Source: Pseudobdellovibrionaceae bacterium
GTDB taxonomy: Bacteria > Bdellovibrionota > Bdellovibrionia > Bdellovibrionales > Bdellovibrionaceae
Reading direction: 5' to 3'
Assembly (NCBI GenBank): GCA_013359135.1
Contig: JABWCN010000001.1
Location: 1 to 64,000 of the forward strand
Length of the DNA stretch: 64,000 bases
Position numbers and translations under genes: made by a program. The notes beneath the pieces are model-generated. The model saw only the letters and a list, made by a program, of their open reading frames with translations, made no database searches and was not told where the DNA came from. Below, piece after piece: positions 8,904 to 18,083 of this stretch (positions are counted from its first letter, which is position 1; each line of letters begins with the position of its first letter).

Positions 8904-9885
8904 TCTCTTTGACAGTTGGTGGTGCTGCAACCAGAAGTCGATGGGTTCGTTTTTGTCACTCAGTTCATAGCAGCCATCGACAAAGAGTTGATGAAATAGG
9001 ATCGCTTTACTGACAGATGGGTTAGAGCGGCGGTCCGAATTCACGACTTGGATGCGCTAACGCCATAGGTGAGGCCAGATGCACGAACCTTTTGGTCTCG
9101 GCCATTCCCTGCGACCAGAAAAGCTCATTAGCGATGATCGACCACTGCCATTTATCCATTCTTCTGATGAACACACGCCGATCCTCCTAGATTCTCTATG
9201 AAGAAAGAGCGACGTTCCAGTATAACATTTAGACAGTTGTACAGCGATATCCTGCTTTTGCTTCTATTTGAATATTTAGAATTTTTCTGTATTTAGCCTC
9301 TCCAATTTTTCACGGGGTCACAGTGTAAACAGATCATCAGTTCGAAGGCGATCCTTGATAATCCTGATCGTCCTAGCTTTGCAAAAAATATTGAGATGAT
9401 TTTTTATTTTTTCCAGGAAAATTAGCTTACGGAGGAAGAACAATAATTCTTCGGGTGAATCAATCAGTAAAGGAGGTGTTAAAGAAGATAGAGGGTTTGC
9501 AGTTCCCGGGATTTGATGCTGCTCGAATATTTTCCACATCATAAATGTGGATAACGATCGAGTTCTCTGACGATTAAATAGTAAAACTACTACAGGTAGT
9601 GGAACTAGAAAAATTGAGGAGGATTTGAACTCGCAAAAGCTTAGACAATTCCACCATTTCGCAAGGAGTTTAGTTGACTTTATTATCACAACACCACTCG
9701 ACCGGACCTGACGTTGGGCACTCCGCCTGTAAGTCCACCCATCACACGAGGTCATCAGTCAAAGTTTTGGGCATGACAAAGCCTACGGCTGCACACATGC
9801 AGCTTCGGATACATAAATATTTTTTTGTAAATTTTGAAATCGAAAAACCACTCATTTGATGCAGCTTATCCGCGAATTTGGATTT
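8904..9885. other. Gene-poor region of decayed, possibly foreign DNA
   Basis: Nearly 1 kb without a convincing gene. Roughly 8930-9200 is visibly richer in G and C than the flanks, and its minus strand has short protein-like stretches in different frames (MDKWQWSIIANELFW..., SKAILFHQLFVDG...) broken by stops, as expected of a decayed gene. A minus-strand frame at 9318-9755 is open, but it runs through a tRNA-like fragment and has no family features, so I do not call it a gene. I recognise no parent element. Confidence 0.5.
9613..9663 (-). pseudogene. tRNA-Leu-like fragment
   Basis: Read on the minus strand, the segment begins GCGAAATGGTGGAATTG, like the 5' acceptor and D-arm of bacterial tRNA-Leu. 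It ends with GCGAGTTCAAATCCTCCTC, like a T-arm (GTTCAAATC). The anticodon arm and variable arm are missing and the T-stem pairs poorly, so it cannot be an active tRNA. It may be the scar of an integration or deletion at a tRNA gene. Similarity was judged by eye. Confidence 0.35.
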
Positions 9886-12800
9886 CTAAGAGAGATGATG
9901 AGGCTCTCTATCTCTTTCCAGACGACTCATTAGCAAATACAGACTTGGAACTACGATCAGAGTAAAAAATGTAGAAACTAAAGTTCCTCCGATGATAGTT
10001 AAACCCATCGGCATTCTTGTCTCTGACCCCATGCTATTACCTAAAACTAACGGCAGTGCTGCCAAAATGGTAGCAACAGAAGTCATCAAAATAGGCCTTA
10101 GTCTGACAGGACAGCCGTCTAAGAGTGACTGAATAACAAGATTTCTGTCTTTATAAATGGATTTTTCACCTTGATGCTTTTCCAGGAGTCGCTCTCGCAT
10201 TTGATTTGTAAACTCAACCAAAAGAATTGAATTTTTCTTAGCGATCCCCATCAAAACAATAATTCCTATAAAACTAAATAAATTCAAAGAAACTCCTGAT
10301 AGCCACAACGCCAAAAAGGCCCCTGTGATACTAAACGGTAAGGCAACTAAAATCACAATCGGATGAATAAAGGAATTGAACTGAACCGCCAAAATCATGT
10401 AGGCAACAACAATACCAATAAGTAAGGCACTGGTTAAACTTCGAAAAGCTTCATTCAATCCAGAAGCAGCCCCTTCTAAAGCAAACTCATAGCCAGCAGG
10501 AAGGATTTCTGAGGCATACTTCTGCGCTTTTTCAAGAACGGTACTTTGAGATAAGCCTTGAGGTAAACTTCCAAAAACTGAAATAACTCTTTGGCGATTA
10601 ATTCTAGTGATAGTTTGCAAAGCCCCTTTAGTTTCCATATCAACAGCCCGCTCTAAAGGAATCAAGTTTCCAAAAGAGTTGCGCACCACTAAGGAACCTA
10701 TATCTTTTTCTGAACTGACATCTTGATCTGGAACCTTAATACGTATGTCATATCGTTTGCCATCGGCAGTGTAACGCCCCTGTCTAATTCCACCAAGAGC
10801 TGCATTCAATGTTTTAGAAACACTGTCCTTTGTCAAACCTAAGTTATATAATTCGCCTCCTGATTTTGGTTGAACCAACAACTCTGGCAAGCCCACCTTA
10901 AAATCAGTATCCAAATCTTGAGCGATTTTTTCATCAGTTAATCGCTTCATAAGAACTTCTGACTTTTCTCTTAAGACATTCAGATCAGGGCCTCGTAAAT
11001 TAAATGCCACAGGAAAAGATCTGCCAGAGGTAATACCCCTAGCAGAAATATCTCTCATTTGCACCCGAACACCCTTAATATCTTTAAATTTAGCGCGGAA
11101 TTGATCCATTAACTGCAGATGCGTTACTGATCGCTCGTCTTTAGGTTTTAAAAACATTGAGATAGTGATATTATTTACGGCCGTACTCAACCCACCTAGT
11201 CCAACGCTAACGATGTAATTTTGAATCAGTGGATTATCTTTAATAACAGCTTCAACCTCTAAAGATTTTTGATAAGTCGCCTCTAAAGAGCTCCCCGGAG
11301 GCGTTGTTGCTGATAGTAAAATTACATTTTGATCCTGAGGAGGCAACAACTCCTTTTTTACCAACTTCACCAACTGCAACGATCCAATAAAGAAAAGAAT
11401 AGAAAATAATAAAATAGATTTAGACCAATTTAAAGTAAACTTAAGTAACTTTTGATATTTATGAGCCCAAGATTCTGAAATGTCATCCAACCTTTTTTCT
11501 AGATTAGTAACTTTTGGATTTCCAGATAAAAAAGCAGCCGCTCTCATCGGTGTGATCGTCACTGCTTCTGCCAAAGATAACAAAATGGCTGAAGACATAG
11601 CGATTCCGAACTGAAAGAAAAACTTTCCGTAGATTCCTTCCATAAAAATCACTGGTAAAAATATCGCTACAACAGACAAAGAGGCTGCAATTGCGGAAGG
11701 AAGAATTTCTTTTGATCCATCACTTGCGGCACGAACTGCACCCTTACCCATACGATAATGCCGTACAATATTCTCTAGCAACATAATGGCGTCATCAACA
11801 ACTATAGATATAGCCAAGGTCAAAGCTAATAACGTAAACAAATTTAATGTCATCCCCGAGAAGTAAAGGATCGTGAAAGTTCCTAATATTGAAGTCGGAA
11901 TTGAAAATAAAATGTTAATTGCCGAGTTAAGACTTCCCAAAAAAGCGAAACAAATTAAAATTGTAATAATTCCCGCAACAACTAACTTCTCTAAAGTAGA
12001 ATGAACCGTCGCTTTCGTTGGAAGGGTGAAATCAATATTTACCTGGGTATGAAATCCTGGAGGTAAATTACCCTTTAATTCATCCATTTTTTTTCTAATA
12101 TTTTCAGAAAGGCTAACCTCATTTGATCCACGCTGTTTTTTGACACTAATGAAAATGGCTTCCTGTCCTTTAATTCTTGCCATTCTTCTAACGTCACTTA
12201 ACCCATCTTCAACCTTGGCAACATCCCTAATTTTAATTGCAGTTTCAGGCTGAACAATCTGCCCACCCCTTTTTAAAATCCTAATTTCTGAAAATTGCTC
12301 TGGACTTAACAACTCTCCTAACCAACGAACGCGGAGCTCTTTATCTTTGGAAACATATTGCCCTGCTGCGGACTCTCGATGCTGAGCTGCGATGGCATCT
12401 AAAATATCGACAATTGTTAATTCATATTTTTTTAACTTTTTTGAATCTATCCAGACTCTTAAATTACGGATAGCAAACCCTGCTACCGACACTTCGCCAA
12501 TATTACGAACAAAGCGAATCTTATCGATATAAAAATTTTCAATCCAATTGATAGTCTCTCTAATACCTTTATCCGAAGAAATACCTAAAATCATAATAGG
12601 ATCTTCTTCTGGATTTGTTTTTTTAATAACCGGAGGATCTATCTCAGAGGGAAGGACTAATTGACTCAAATTAGATTGAACTTCCTGGAGGGCAACATCA
12701 ATATTTCTGTTAATATCAAACTCTAATCTCACACTTCCAGTTCCTTGCCTGGCAGTTGACTTCATTTCCTTAATACCCTCAATGTTCAATAACTTTTCTT

Positions 12801-13002
12801 CGATAGGATCTAAAATTTCAGTTTCAATCAACTCCGGAGAAGCTCCTTCGAAATTTACTGTAATATCAAGTATAGGAAAATCTACATCTGGTAATTGACT
12901 GACCCCCAACTTACTTAAAGAAATAGCACCAAAAATAATAAGTGCACTCATTAATATCCAAGCAAAAACAGGTCTTTTAATTGATAAATCGATTAAGTTC
13001 AT
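9886..13002 (-). CDS. RND-family efflux pump inner-membrane permease
   Basis: 1038-residue AcrB/MdtB-like proton-driven transporter of the hydrophobe/amphiphile efflux group, exporting substrates from membrane or periplasm through a tripartite pump. It has the standard start (LSIKRPVFAWILMSALIIFGAISLSKLGVSQLPDVDFP), a first transmembrane helix, and two large periplasmic halves. The proton-relay Asp pair in TM4 is present at about 403-404 (ISIVVDDAIMLLEN). The matching Lys of TM10 is in MGIAKKNSILLVEF near residue 930. The C-terminus ends soon after TM12. GGAAG precedes the ATG by three bases. No membrane-fusion protein or TolC gene is adjacent, so its partners must be encoded elsewhere. The substrate is unknown. 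Confidence 0.9.
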   Translation of the reverse strand: MNLIDLSIKRPVFAWILMSALIIFGAISLSKLGVSQLPDVDFPILDITVNFEGASPELIETEILDPIEEKLLNIEGIKEMKSTARQGTGSVRLEFDINRNIDVALQEVQSNLSQLVLPSEIDPPVIKKTNPEEDPIMILGISSDKGIRETINWIENFYIDKIRFVRNIGEVSVAGFAIRNLRVWIDSKKLKKYELTIVDILDAIAAQHRESAAGQYVSKDKELRVRWLGELLSPEQFSEIRILKRGGQIVQPETAIKIRDVAKVEDGLSDVRRMARIKGQEAIFISVKKQRGSNEVSLSENIRKKMDELKGNLPPGFHTQVNIDFTLPTKATVHSTLEKLVVAGIITILICFAFLGSLNSAINILFSIPTSILGTFTILYFSGMTLNLFTLLALTLAISIVVDDAIMLLENIVRHYRMGKGAVRAASDGSKEILPSAIAASLSVVAIFLPVIFMEGIYGKFFFQFGIAMSSAILLSLAEAVTITPMRAAAFLSGNPKVTNLEKRLDDISESWAHKYQKLLKFTLNWSKSILLFSILFFIGSLQLVKLVKKELLPPQDQNVILLSATTPPGSSLEATYQKSLEVEAVIKDNPLIQNYIVSVGLGGLSTAVNNITISMFLKPKDERSVTHLQLMDQFRAKFKDIKGVRVQMRDISARGITSGRSFPVAFNLRGPDLNVLREKSEVLMKRLTDEKIAQDLDTDFKVGLPELLVQPKSGGELYNLGLTKDSVSKTLNAALGGIRQGRYTADGKRYDIRIKVPDQDVSSEKDIGSLVVRNSFGNLIPLERAVDMETKGALQTITRINRQRVISVFGSLPQGLSQSTVLEKAQKYASEILPAGYEFALEGAASGLNEAFRSLTSALLIGIVVAYMILAVQFNSFIHPIVILVALPFSITGAFLALWLSGVSLNLFSFIGIIVLMGIAKKNSILLVEFTNQMRERLLEKHQGEKSIYKDRNLVIQSLLDGCPVRLRPILMTSVATILAALPLVLGNSMGSETRMPMGLTIIGGTLVSTFFTLIVVPSLYLLMSRLERDREPHHLS

Positions 13003-13071
13003 ACTTCCATCAAATAGGTTTCAATTTTTGAAGTCAAATTTTATCTTAAAAATTCTAAATACTGATGCTCA

Positions 13072-13091
13072 AAACAGTTAAACAACTGTTT
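13072..13091. promoter_or_regulatory. Short palindrome upstream of the RND pump gene
   Basis: AAACAGTT, a 4-base spacer and AACTGTTT form an 8+8 inverted repeat about 70 bases upstream of the pump start, in the gap shared with the divergent kinase-like gene. It could be an operator. No regulator gene is adjacent, and a match this short may be chance. Confidence 0.25.
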
Positions 13092-13249
13092 AAACTTATT
13101 ACAGGTTTTTTTATCTAACTTTAAACTCACATTTATTAATTTTTGAACTTTCACCTCTGCTAGTTCCAAAACAGAACCGTCTGGAGTATATCATCCAAAA
13201 TTTGAACTACAAACCTATAAGTCAAATAGATGAATATAGTGAAGGACTT

Positions 13250-14884
13250 ATGCCTGCCCTAAGTCAAAAATACTCAAAGAAGTGTTTGAGTTCTTTAGAA
13301 AGAGAAATAAGGGATTCAAATTTGCATCAACTTCATATGATGGAACTGTTGATGAAATGGCACCTATTACTTGTTATAATATTTCAATTTTTTTGGGTTG
13401 AAATAGGAAAATCCGATGAGGTAAACACCTCCCCAATTAACAGATTCTTTTTCTTTGAACAGGTCCGATATACAATAACCAACTATTTTTCATCCGGTGG
13501 AATAAATCACCTTTTTTTAGCCGCACCCTTGATACCCCAATCCTCCAAACCTAATTTGGTGGTAAAAATAATAAGTAAAGAACAAACTCCAATAATCAAA
13601 TCTCATTTGCTATTATATCAAAGAAGTCTCTACTTAACTCCGACACTAAGATTTGCGCCCCTACCAGTCACTCCAACCGAATTGCAAAAGTATGAATTAT
13701 GGTTTGCTTCACCTTTGGCTAAATTTGATTTAGTTGCTGCTTTTAGGGAAAAAGAAAAAAGCCACTGGACGATGAAAGAAAAAATCAATTTTTTAAATTT
13801 AGTGCTGAAAGATTTACTTCAAGAACTTACTATCATGGCAAAACTTAGGTTAGCTCATAATGAGATTAAACCAGGAAATATACTTGTTAGTGCTGACGGC
13901 CATTTTGGCTTAAGTGATTTTGATGCTGTCACCAGTTGGCTTCATAAAACAAGATTTTTCTCTTCAAATTATGTTGCTTTCGAATCTTTGAATCCCATTG
14001 GCTCTGACCCATTATCTGATATTTATAGCTTGGCTGTGACCCTGGCCCAGTTGATGTTTTCCGATAATCTTGATCATGTGATGATGACTCTGGACAACCC
14101 AAAACTGGTTAAGTTTTTCCAAGGACAGCAGAGAATTTCACTAGTTGATGTCCGACTCTCTTTTAAAGAAATTGAATCAAAATTACTCTCGCTTGAAGAT
14201 TCAGAACTCAAACAAAAATTTTCTTTACTTAAGAGATTTATTATTGCCGGCATTGAAGAGGATTATCATCAAAGAAGAGCACAGATTAGACTTTTAAAAA
14301 ACAAAGAACTTGAATTCATTTTATCTGAGATAGAAAAAGAAGAACTGAAACTAGGACCTTTAAATCCCTATTCAGATAAAGATATTTGGATCAAGAAAAA
14401 GAAAACTGACACGGAACTTGAAATTGATCGATTGATCGGAAAATTAGCCCAAGGTATTGACTTAAAAAAAGTAACTGAGCATTTACAGGAAAGAGAGCTT
14501 TCAGCAAAGCATCACATAAAACTTTTATTACTACAGAAAATCAATAACACTCGAACCAAGCAAGAGGTGAGACTGTGTGCCAGTGAGTTACTTCTGAAGG
14601 AAAAAATTGTCAACTTTCGGTCTATCTTAATATTTTCAGAGGGTCTAAAAGCAGCCTCATCCAGTGATGATCGAAAACTTCTTGAGAACAAAGTAGCACT
14701 GCTATTGCAATACTATCATCCAACTCCAAAAGAATGGTCCTATCTGAAAAATCAACTTAATGATTTTAAATTATTTGAAATTCTTCAAGGTCTTCTACAA
14801 ACACCGCAACACAGCAGCGCAAAAATAAAACAGGATTCCATTTTAAAAATAAAAAAATTATATTGTTATCGAAACTACCTGTGA
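13250..14884 (+). CDS. Kinase-fold protein with altered catalytic motifs and an N-terminal membrane segment
   Basis: About 544 residues from the ATG at 13250, preceded by GAAGGA five bases upstream; the frame is open further upstream without a ribosome-binding site. The N-terminal 33 residues are followed by a hydrophobic segment (WHLLLVIIFQFFWVEIG). A protein-kinase-like domain follows: a glycine-loop-like FSSGGINHLFLA, a VVK lysine near residue 106, HNEIKPGN near 203-210, SDFDAV near 222-227, and SDIYSLAVTLAQLMF near 256. In canonical kinases these read HRDLKPxN and DFG. Here the catalytic-base Asp is Glu and DFG is DFD. The C-terminal part is Lys/Glu-rich, helical and unrecognised. The ORF overlaps the convergent gene at 14875 by 10 bases. 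It could be a pseudokinase or a weak kinase. Topology is unproven. Confidence 0.65.
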   Translation: MPALSQKYSKKCLSSLEREIRDSNLHQLHMMELLMKWHLLLVIIFQFFWVEIGKSDEVNTSPINRFFFFEQVRYTITNYFSSGGINHLFLAAPLIPQSSKPNLVVKIISKEQTPIIKSHLLLYQRSLYLTPTLRFAPLPVTPTELQKYELWFASPLAKFDLVAAFREKEKSHWTMKEKINFLNLVLKDLLQELTIMAKLRLAHNEIKPGNILVSADGHFGLSDFDAVTSWLHKTRFFSSNYVAFESLNPIGSDPLSDIYSLAVTLAQLMFSDNLDHVMMTLDNPKLVKFFQGQQRISLVDVRLSFKEIESKLLSLEDSELKQKFSLLKRFIIAGIEEDYHQRRAQIRLLKNKELEFILSEIEKEELKLGPLNPYSDKDIWIKKKKTDTELEIDRLIGKLAQGIDLKKVTEHLQERELSAKHHIKLLLLQKINNTRTKQEVRLCASELLLKEKIVNFRSILIFSEGLKAASSSDDRKLLENKVALLLQYYHPTPKEWSYLKNQLNDFKLFEILQGLLQTPQHSSAKIKQDSILKIKKLYCYRNYL

Positions 14885-15588
14885 GCAGGCTTTAAAACTT
14901 CTTTAACAAAACGAAAAGCTAACTGACTGTATCCATTTGCCTCAATAACAGGAGATAAACTACCTTCAGTGAACCATGCTGTAAACTCGGGGACGTTCTG
15001 AATTTTCTTTAGAACCATTTCTTCTTCCCACCAAGGAACCTCTGCACTTAATATATCTCCAGTTAGTAAACTGACTTTAATTTTTCCATCAGAATTAATC
15101 AAATCAATATGCTTTTGTTCACAAGCCGTTTTACAAATAAAGATCAACTCACCCAATGTAATCCCATAATCTATCGGATAGGGCATTGAATTCATCTTTC
15201 TTAACGATACACTGTCTCTTGAATTCCAATTTTTAAATTCTAGAGGAACTGAAATTAAAAAATTCTTCTCAGCATTCCAACCTTGAATTTTTATCACTTG
15301 CAAAGAATTAAAATCATTTACCCAAATAAAAACATCAAATACGGTAACACCTTCAATTTTAACAACCTCCGATACAATACTTGCTATTTTTCCTTGAAGT
15401 TCGTCTTTATTCACCTCCCAGTTCACGGCAGATGAAGAAAAACTATAGGTAGTCTCTTTTTCACAAAAATTGTAATCCATTAAAGAGGTACAACCAACGT
15501 GCTGCTGTGCCTGAAGTGAAAAACTGCCAAACAATAAAAGCAGAACCGTAACTAAAGCAGACTTAGATTTCTTCCTATTTGTTCTCAA
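14875..15588 (-). CDS. Secreted protein of unknown function following nrfA
   Basis: 237-residue protein not recognised. It has a clear signal peptide (KKSKSALVTVLLLLFGSFSLQAQ, cleavage after QAQ). The mature part has four Cys (two near the start, CTSLMDYNFC, and two in CKTAC), suggesting disulfides or metal binding. It has no CxxCH haem motif. The start is TTG at 15588, with AAGGA seven bases upstream, overlapping the 3' end of nrfA by 14 bases. It is therefore almost certainly co-translated with nrfHA and probably serves nitrite reduction or its assembly (inference from position only). Confidence 0.6.
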   Translation of the reverse strand: MRTNRKKSKSALVTVLLLLFGSFSLQAQQHVGCTSLMDYNFCEKETTYSFSSSAVNWEVNKDELQGKIASIVSEVVKIEGVTVFDVFIWVNDFNSLQVIKIQGWNAEKNFLISVPLEFKNWNSRDSVSLRKMNSMPYPIDYGITLGELIFICKTACEQKHIDLINSDGKIKVSLLTGDILSAEVPWWEEEMVLKKIQNVPEFTAWFTEGSLSPVIEANGYSQLAFRFVKEVLKPAHR

Positions 15589-16978
15589 CTGGTTTTCCTT
15601 TTTTATTTTCGTCTTTGACTTCTTGAAGCTTCTTTTGTCCTTTTCTCACGTTATCGATTGATAAACCCAAAATTCTGGCGGCCTCTTGTGGAGCATGGAA
15701 TCCAGAAGAGTTTTCTGCCTCGACAAAGTCGAATAAAAACTGAGCTTGTCTTTGGAAATCTCTAGCTTCAATTAATTTCTTATTTCCTGTTTTCTCAGTA
15801 TCCTCATCCTTATACTCTTTAAGATTATTTATATAATCCACCAAAGCGTCAAAGGCGACATTTCTTAACTGCATATGTCGATCTTGAATCGTTTCTACTC
15901 GATCTTTTAAGTCCTTTTCCGGAACATTATGACAGGTTTGACAGGCTCGGTTGATATTCAATAATGGACTCCTTACATGATGATCAGTGACCTTCATGGC
16001 ACCAACCCGTTGAAATGGCATATGGCAATCTACACAAGAAACACCAGCCTTAGCATGAGTTCCCTGATTGAACATTTCAAACTCTGGGTGTTGTGCTTTC
16101 AATACAGGAGCCGAAGTTTCTTTATGTACCCAATCTTTATGTTTATTTTCTTGATAATAGGATAAGATTTGATCAGCTTTCAAACCATTATGCCATGGAA
16201 AAGTTAACTGCTTATCTGGACCTTTAAAATAGTATTCCACATGACATTGGCCACAGACAAAACTTCTCATTTCCTGACGAGTGGCCATTTTATTTATGTC
16301 ATACTCTTTTATTCCCTGCCTTAGTTTGAAAGCTTTCATTCCCTCTATAAATGCAGGGCGAGTAATTCTTAAAGCCATTGTTTGCGAATCGTGACAATCG
16401 ATGCACGAAACAGGATGCTTCACTTTTTGCACTACCTCTTTATATGGAATTTTATTCATTTCATAAAAACCTTTATGGATATCGCCAGCTCCTAAGTTTT
16501 TCATTAGATTATAAGTTGAGGCATGACAATTCAAACAAGCACCTGGTTGTTTGACAACATTCTGTCTTTCCGTAAGAATTTGATCGGCCAGCATGTATGC
16601 ATGCCCACGCTCTTCTCTAAAATCGGCCGAAAACGCATATCCCATCCACATAGTTTTAAGTCTCGGATCTTCATCTAATTTTTGTTGAGACACTACCCCA
16701 CGAGGGTCCTTTTCTGTAGGAATGTGAGGTACAGCCTCTGAACCTCCATATTTAGTTCTAACCATATCAGCTGTTTTTAAATAAGAATCATATTGATGAG
16801 GAAAATTTTTTCCCCAAATGGCTGGATCTTCGGTATCATCAGTAATCTCTACAACTCGATAAAATGGATTTTTTCCCTCTTGCTTACGTTCAAAAATATT
16901 CACAACAACAGCAGCTATCACCAAAGTTCCCAAGAAAATTCCTGCCGCCAGAAGCAATTTATTATTTATCCCCTTCAT
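15575..16978 (-). CDS. nrfA: Ammonia-forming cytochrome c nitrite reductase, catalytic subunit
   Basis: 467-residue pentahaem periplasmic enzyme reducing nitrite to ammonium with six electrons from NrfH. Five haem-binding motifs are visible: CLNCH 148-152, CIDCH 192-196, CGQCH 242-246, CVDCH 315-319 and CQTCH 346-350. The first, which holds the active-site haem, is CxxCH rather than the CxxCK of E. coli NrfA; this variant is known from some other proteobacterial NrfA. The family motifs QCHVEYYF (Ca-site Tyr) and TFPWHNG are present, as is HPEF...GTHAKAGVSC. The N-terminus is an uncleaved-looking signal or anchor (LLLAAGIFLGTLVIAAVVV). It lies 9 bases downstream of nrfH and overlaps the secreted-protein gene after it. 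Likely role: nitrite respiration or detoxification. Confidence 0.92.
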   Translation of the reverse strand: MKGINNKLLLAAGIFLGTLVIAAVVVNIFERKQEGKNPFYRVVEITDDTEDPAIWGKNFPHQYDSYLKTADMVRTKYGGSEAVPHIPTEKDPRGVVSQQKLDEDPRLKTMWMGYAFSADFREERGHAYMLADQILTERQNVVKQPGACLNCHASTYNLMKNLGAGDIHKGFYEMNKIPYKEVVQKVKHPVSCIDCHDSQTMALRITRPAFIEGMKAFKLRQGIKEYDINKMATRQEMRSFVCGQCHVEYYFKGPDKQLTFPWHNGLKADQILSYYQENKHKDWVHKETSAPVLKAQHPEFEMFNQGTHAKAGVSCVDCHMPFQRVGAMKVTDHHVRSPLLNINRACQTCHNVPEKDLKDRVETIQDRHMQLRNVAFDALVDYINNLKEYKDEDTEKTGNKKLIEARDFQRQAQFLFDFVEAENSSGFHAPQEAARILGLSIDNVRKGQKKLQEVKDENKKGKPVENK

Positions 16979-16987
16979 TAACTCCCC

Positions 16988-17506
16988 CTATTTACCGTGT
17001 CCCACTTGTTGATGACAATTAAGACAATTCAAATCATTTTTTTGAAATTGATTTTTATGGACGCTGATATTGGCCGTCATCGGCTCATGACAAGAAATAC
17101 AAGAATTCAAAACTACGCTGCGACTGTGTTCTTTAATTTGGATTGGATCCTTGAAGTTTTGTAAAGTAAATGCTGCCGAATGATTAAACCCATTCACAGC
17201 CTTGATAGCATATTTACCAACAACATTATGAGGCAGATGACAGTCATTACACTTAGCTACATGGTGATGGGTAGATTTTTGCCAAGAATCCATCTGATCC
17301 TGCATCACGTGACAATTCACACAAGCATTAGGATCATCTGACATATAGGAATAACCTTTGGCATAAAAAAATCCATAACTGGCTAGTCCCAAAAAAGCAG
17401 AAATTAAAATTAATAAAATATCGCTACTTTGTAATTTCATCCACTTTATAGTGACAAATGAAATTAACTTTTCAACAAAATTCCAACGAAGTCCAGAATT
17501 CTTCAT
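16988..17506 (-). CDS. nrfH: Cytochrome c nitrite reductase small subunit (quinol dehydrogenase)
   Basis: 172-residue NapC/NirT-family tetrahaem cytochrome. A single transmembrane helix (ILLILISAFLGLASYGFFYAKG, about 30-51) anchors it, and four motifs bind haem: CVNCH 62-66, CNDCH 86-90, CISCH 136-140 and CLNCH 161-165. The phrase SDDPNACVNCHVMQ is typical of NrfH. It takes electrons from menaquinol and passes them to NrfA. It is first in the unit nrfH-nrfA-secreted protein. The 35-base gap to the divergent gene at 17542 leaves little room for two separate promoters. The first 24 residues are unusually long for NrfH; Met23 is an alternative start. Confidence 0.9.
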   Translation of the reverse strand: MKNSGLRWNFVEKLISFVTIKWMKLQSSDILLILISAFLGLASYGFFYAKGYSYMSDDPNACVNCHVMQDQMDSWQKSTHHHVAKCNDCHLPHNVVGKYAIKAVNGFNHSAAFTLQNFKDPIQIKEHSRSVVLNSCISCHEPMTANISVHKNQFQKNDLNCLNCHQQVGHGK

Positions 17507-17541
17507 AGCTTATTGTAATTTATTATGCTAGCACCTTCATC

Positions 17542-18054
17542 ATGGAAAAACAAAGCTGTATCATGTGCCAAAAAACTAAATCCTTACTTGAGTGTGGTCA
17601 CTGCCATGAGCCGGTCTGTAAATACTGTGCTGAAATTATGCCCGATGATAGTTTTTCATTTTTAGCGAAAATTCCTACAGAACTGTCGCATTCTGTTTAT
17701 TGTGGTCCTTGTTTTAACGACAAAGTCGCCACAGCTTTGAATTCTTACAATAAAACTTTAGATCAAGCTAAAGAAATTCGTATTTTTGATACTAACCAGG
17801 GAAAACAAACTCGCTTTATCAGAAGAATTGAAAAACCTCTACAAATTGAAAACTGTGCAGATAGAAATGAAACTGTACTTAGACTTGCTTTTTTAGCTGC
17901 CCAGGCCGGATTCAATGCCCTTGTTGATGTTGAAATTTCTTCAAAAAAAATTCGTAATGAAGCTTATCAAACTCTTGAGTGGAGCGGACGTGGTGTCCCT
18001 GTCACTTTAACCCCAGGACAACTCAGAAAAGAAGATATCCAAGATGGCAATTAA
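17542..18054 (+). CDS. Zinc-finger protein with YbjQ-like C-terminal domain
   Basis: 170-residue cytoplasmic protein. The first 60 residues hold Cys/His pairs (CIMCQ, CGHCHEPVCKYC, CGPC) in the spacing of a treble-clef or B-box-like zinc finger. The C-terminal half (ETVLRLAFLAAQAGFNALVDVEISSKK...YQTLEWSGRGVPV) resembles the YbjQ/heavy-metal-binding-type fold by pattern. Function unknown. It is divergent from nrfH and convergent with tpiA, with 29 bases between the stops. The TxxGRGVPV ending and family similarity are judgments by eye. Confidence 0.6.
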   Translation: MEKQSCIMCQKTKSLLECGHCHEPVCKYCAEIMPDDSFSFLAKIPTELSHSVYCGPCFNDKVATALNSYNKTLDQAKEIRIFDTNQGKQTRFIRRIEKPLQIENCADRNETVLRLAFLAAQAGFNALVDVEISSKKIRNEAYQTLEWSGRGVPVTLTPGQLRKEDIQDGN

Positions 18055-18083
18055 AACTTGCGTTCATGCCACTTAGAAAATCT

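Noticed and set aside
9318-9755. Open minus-strand frame of 145 codons
   Set aside because: It runs through the tRNA-like fragment, lacks a ribosome-binding site and has no recognisable protein pattern.
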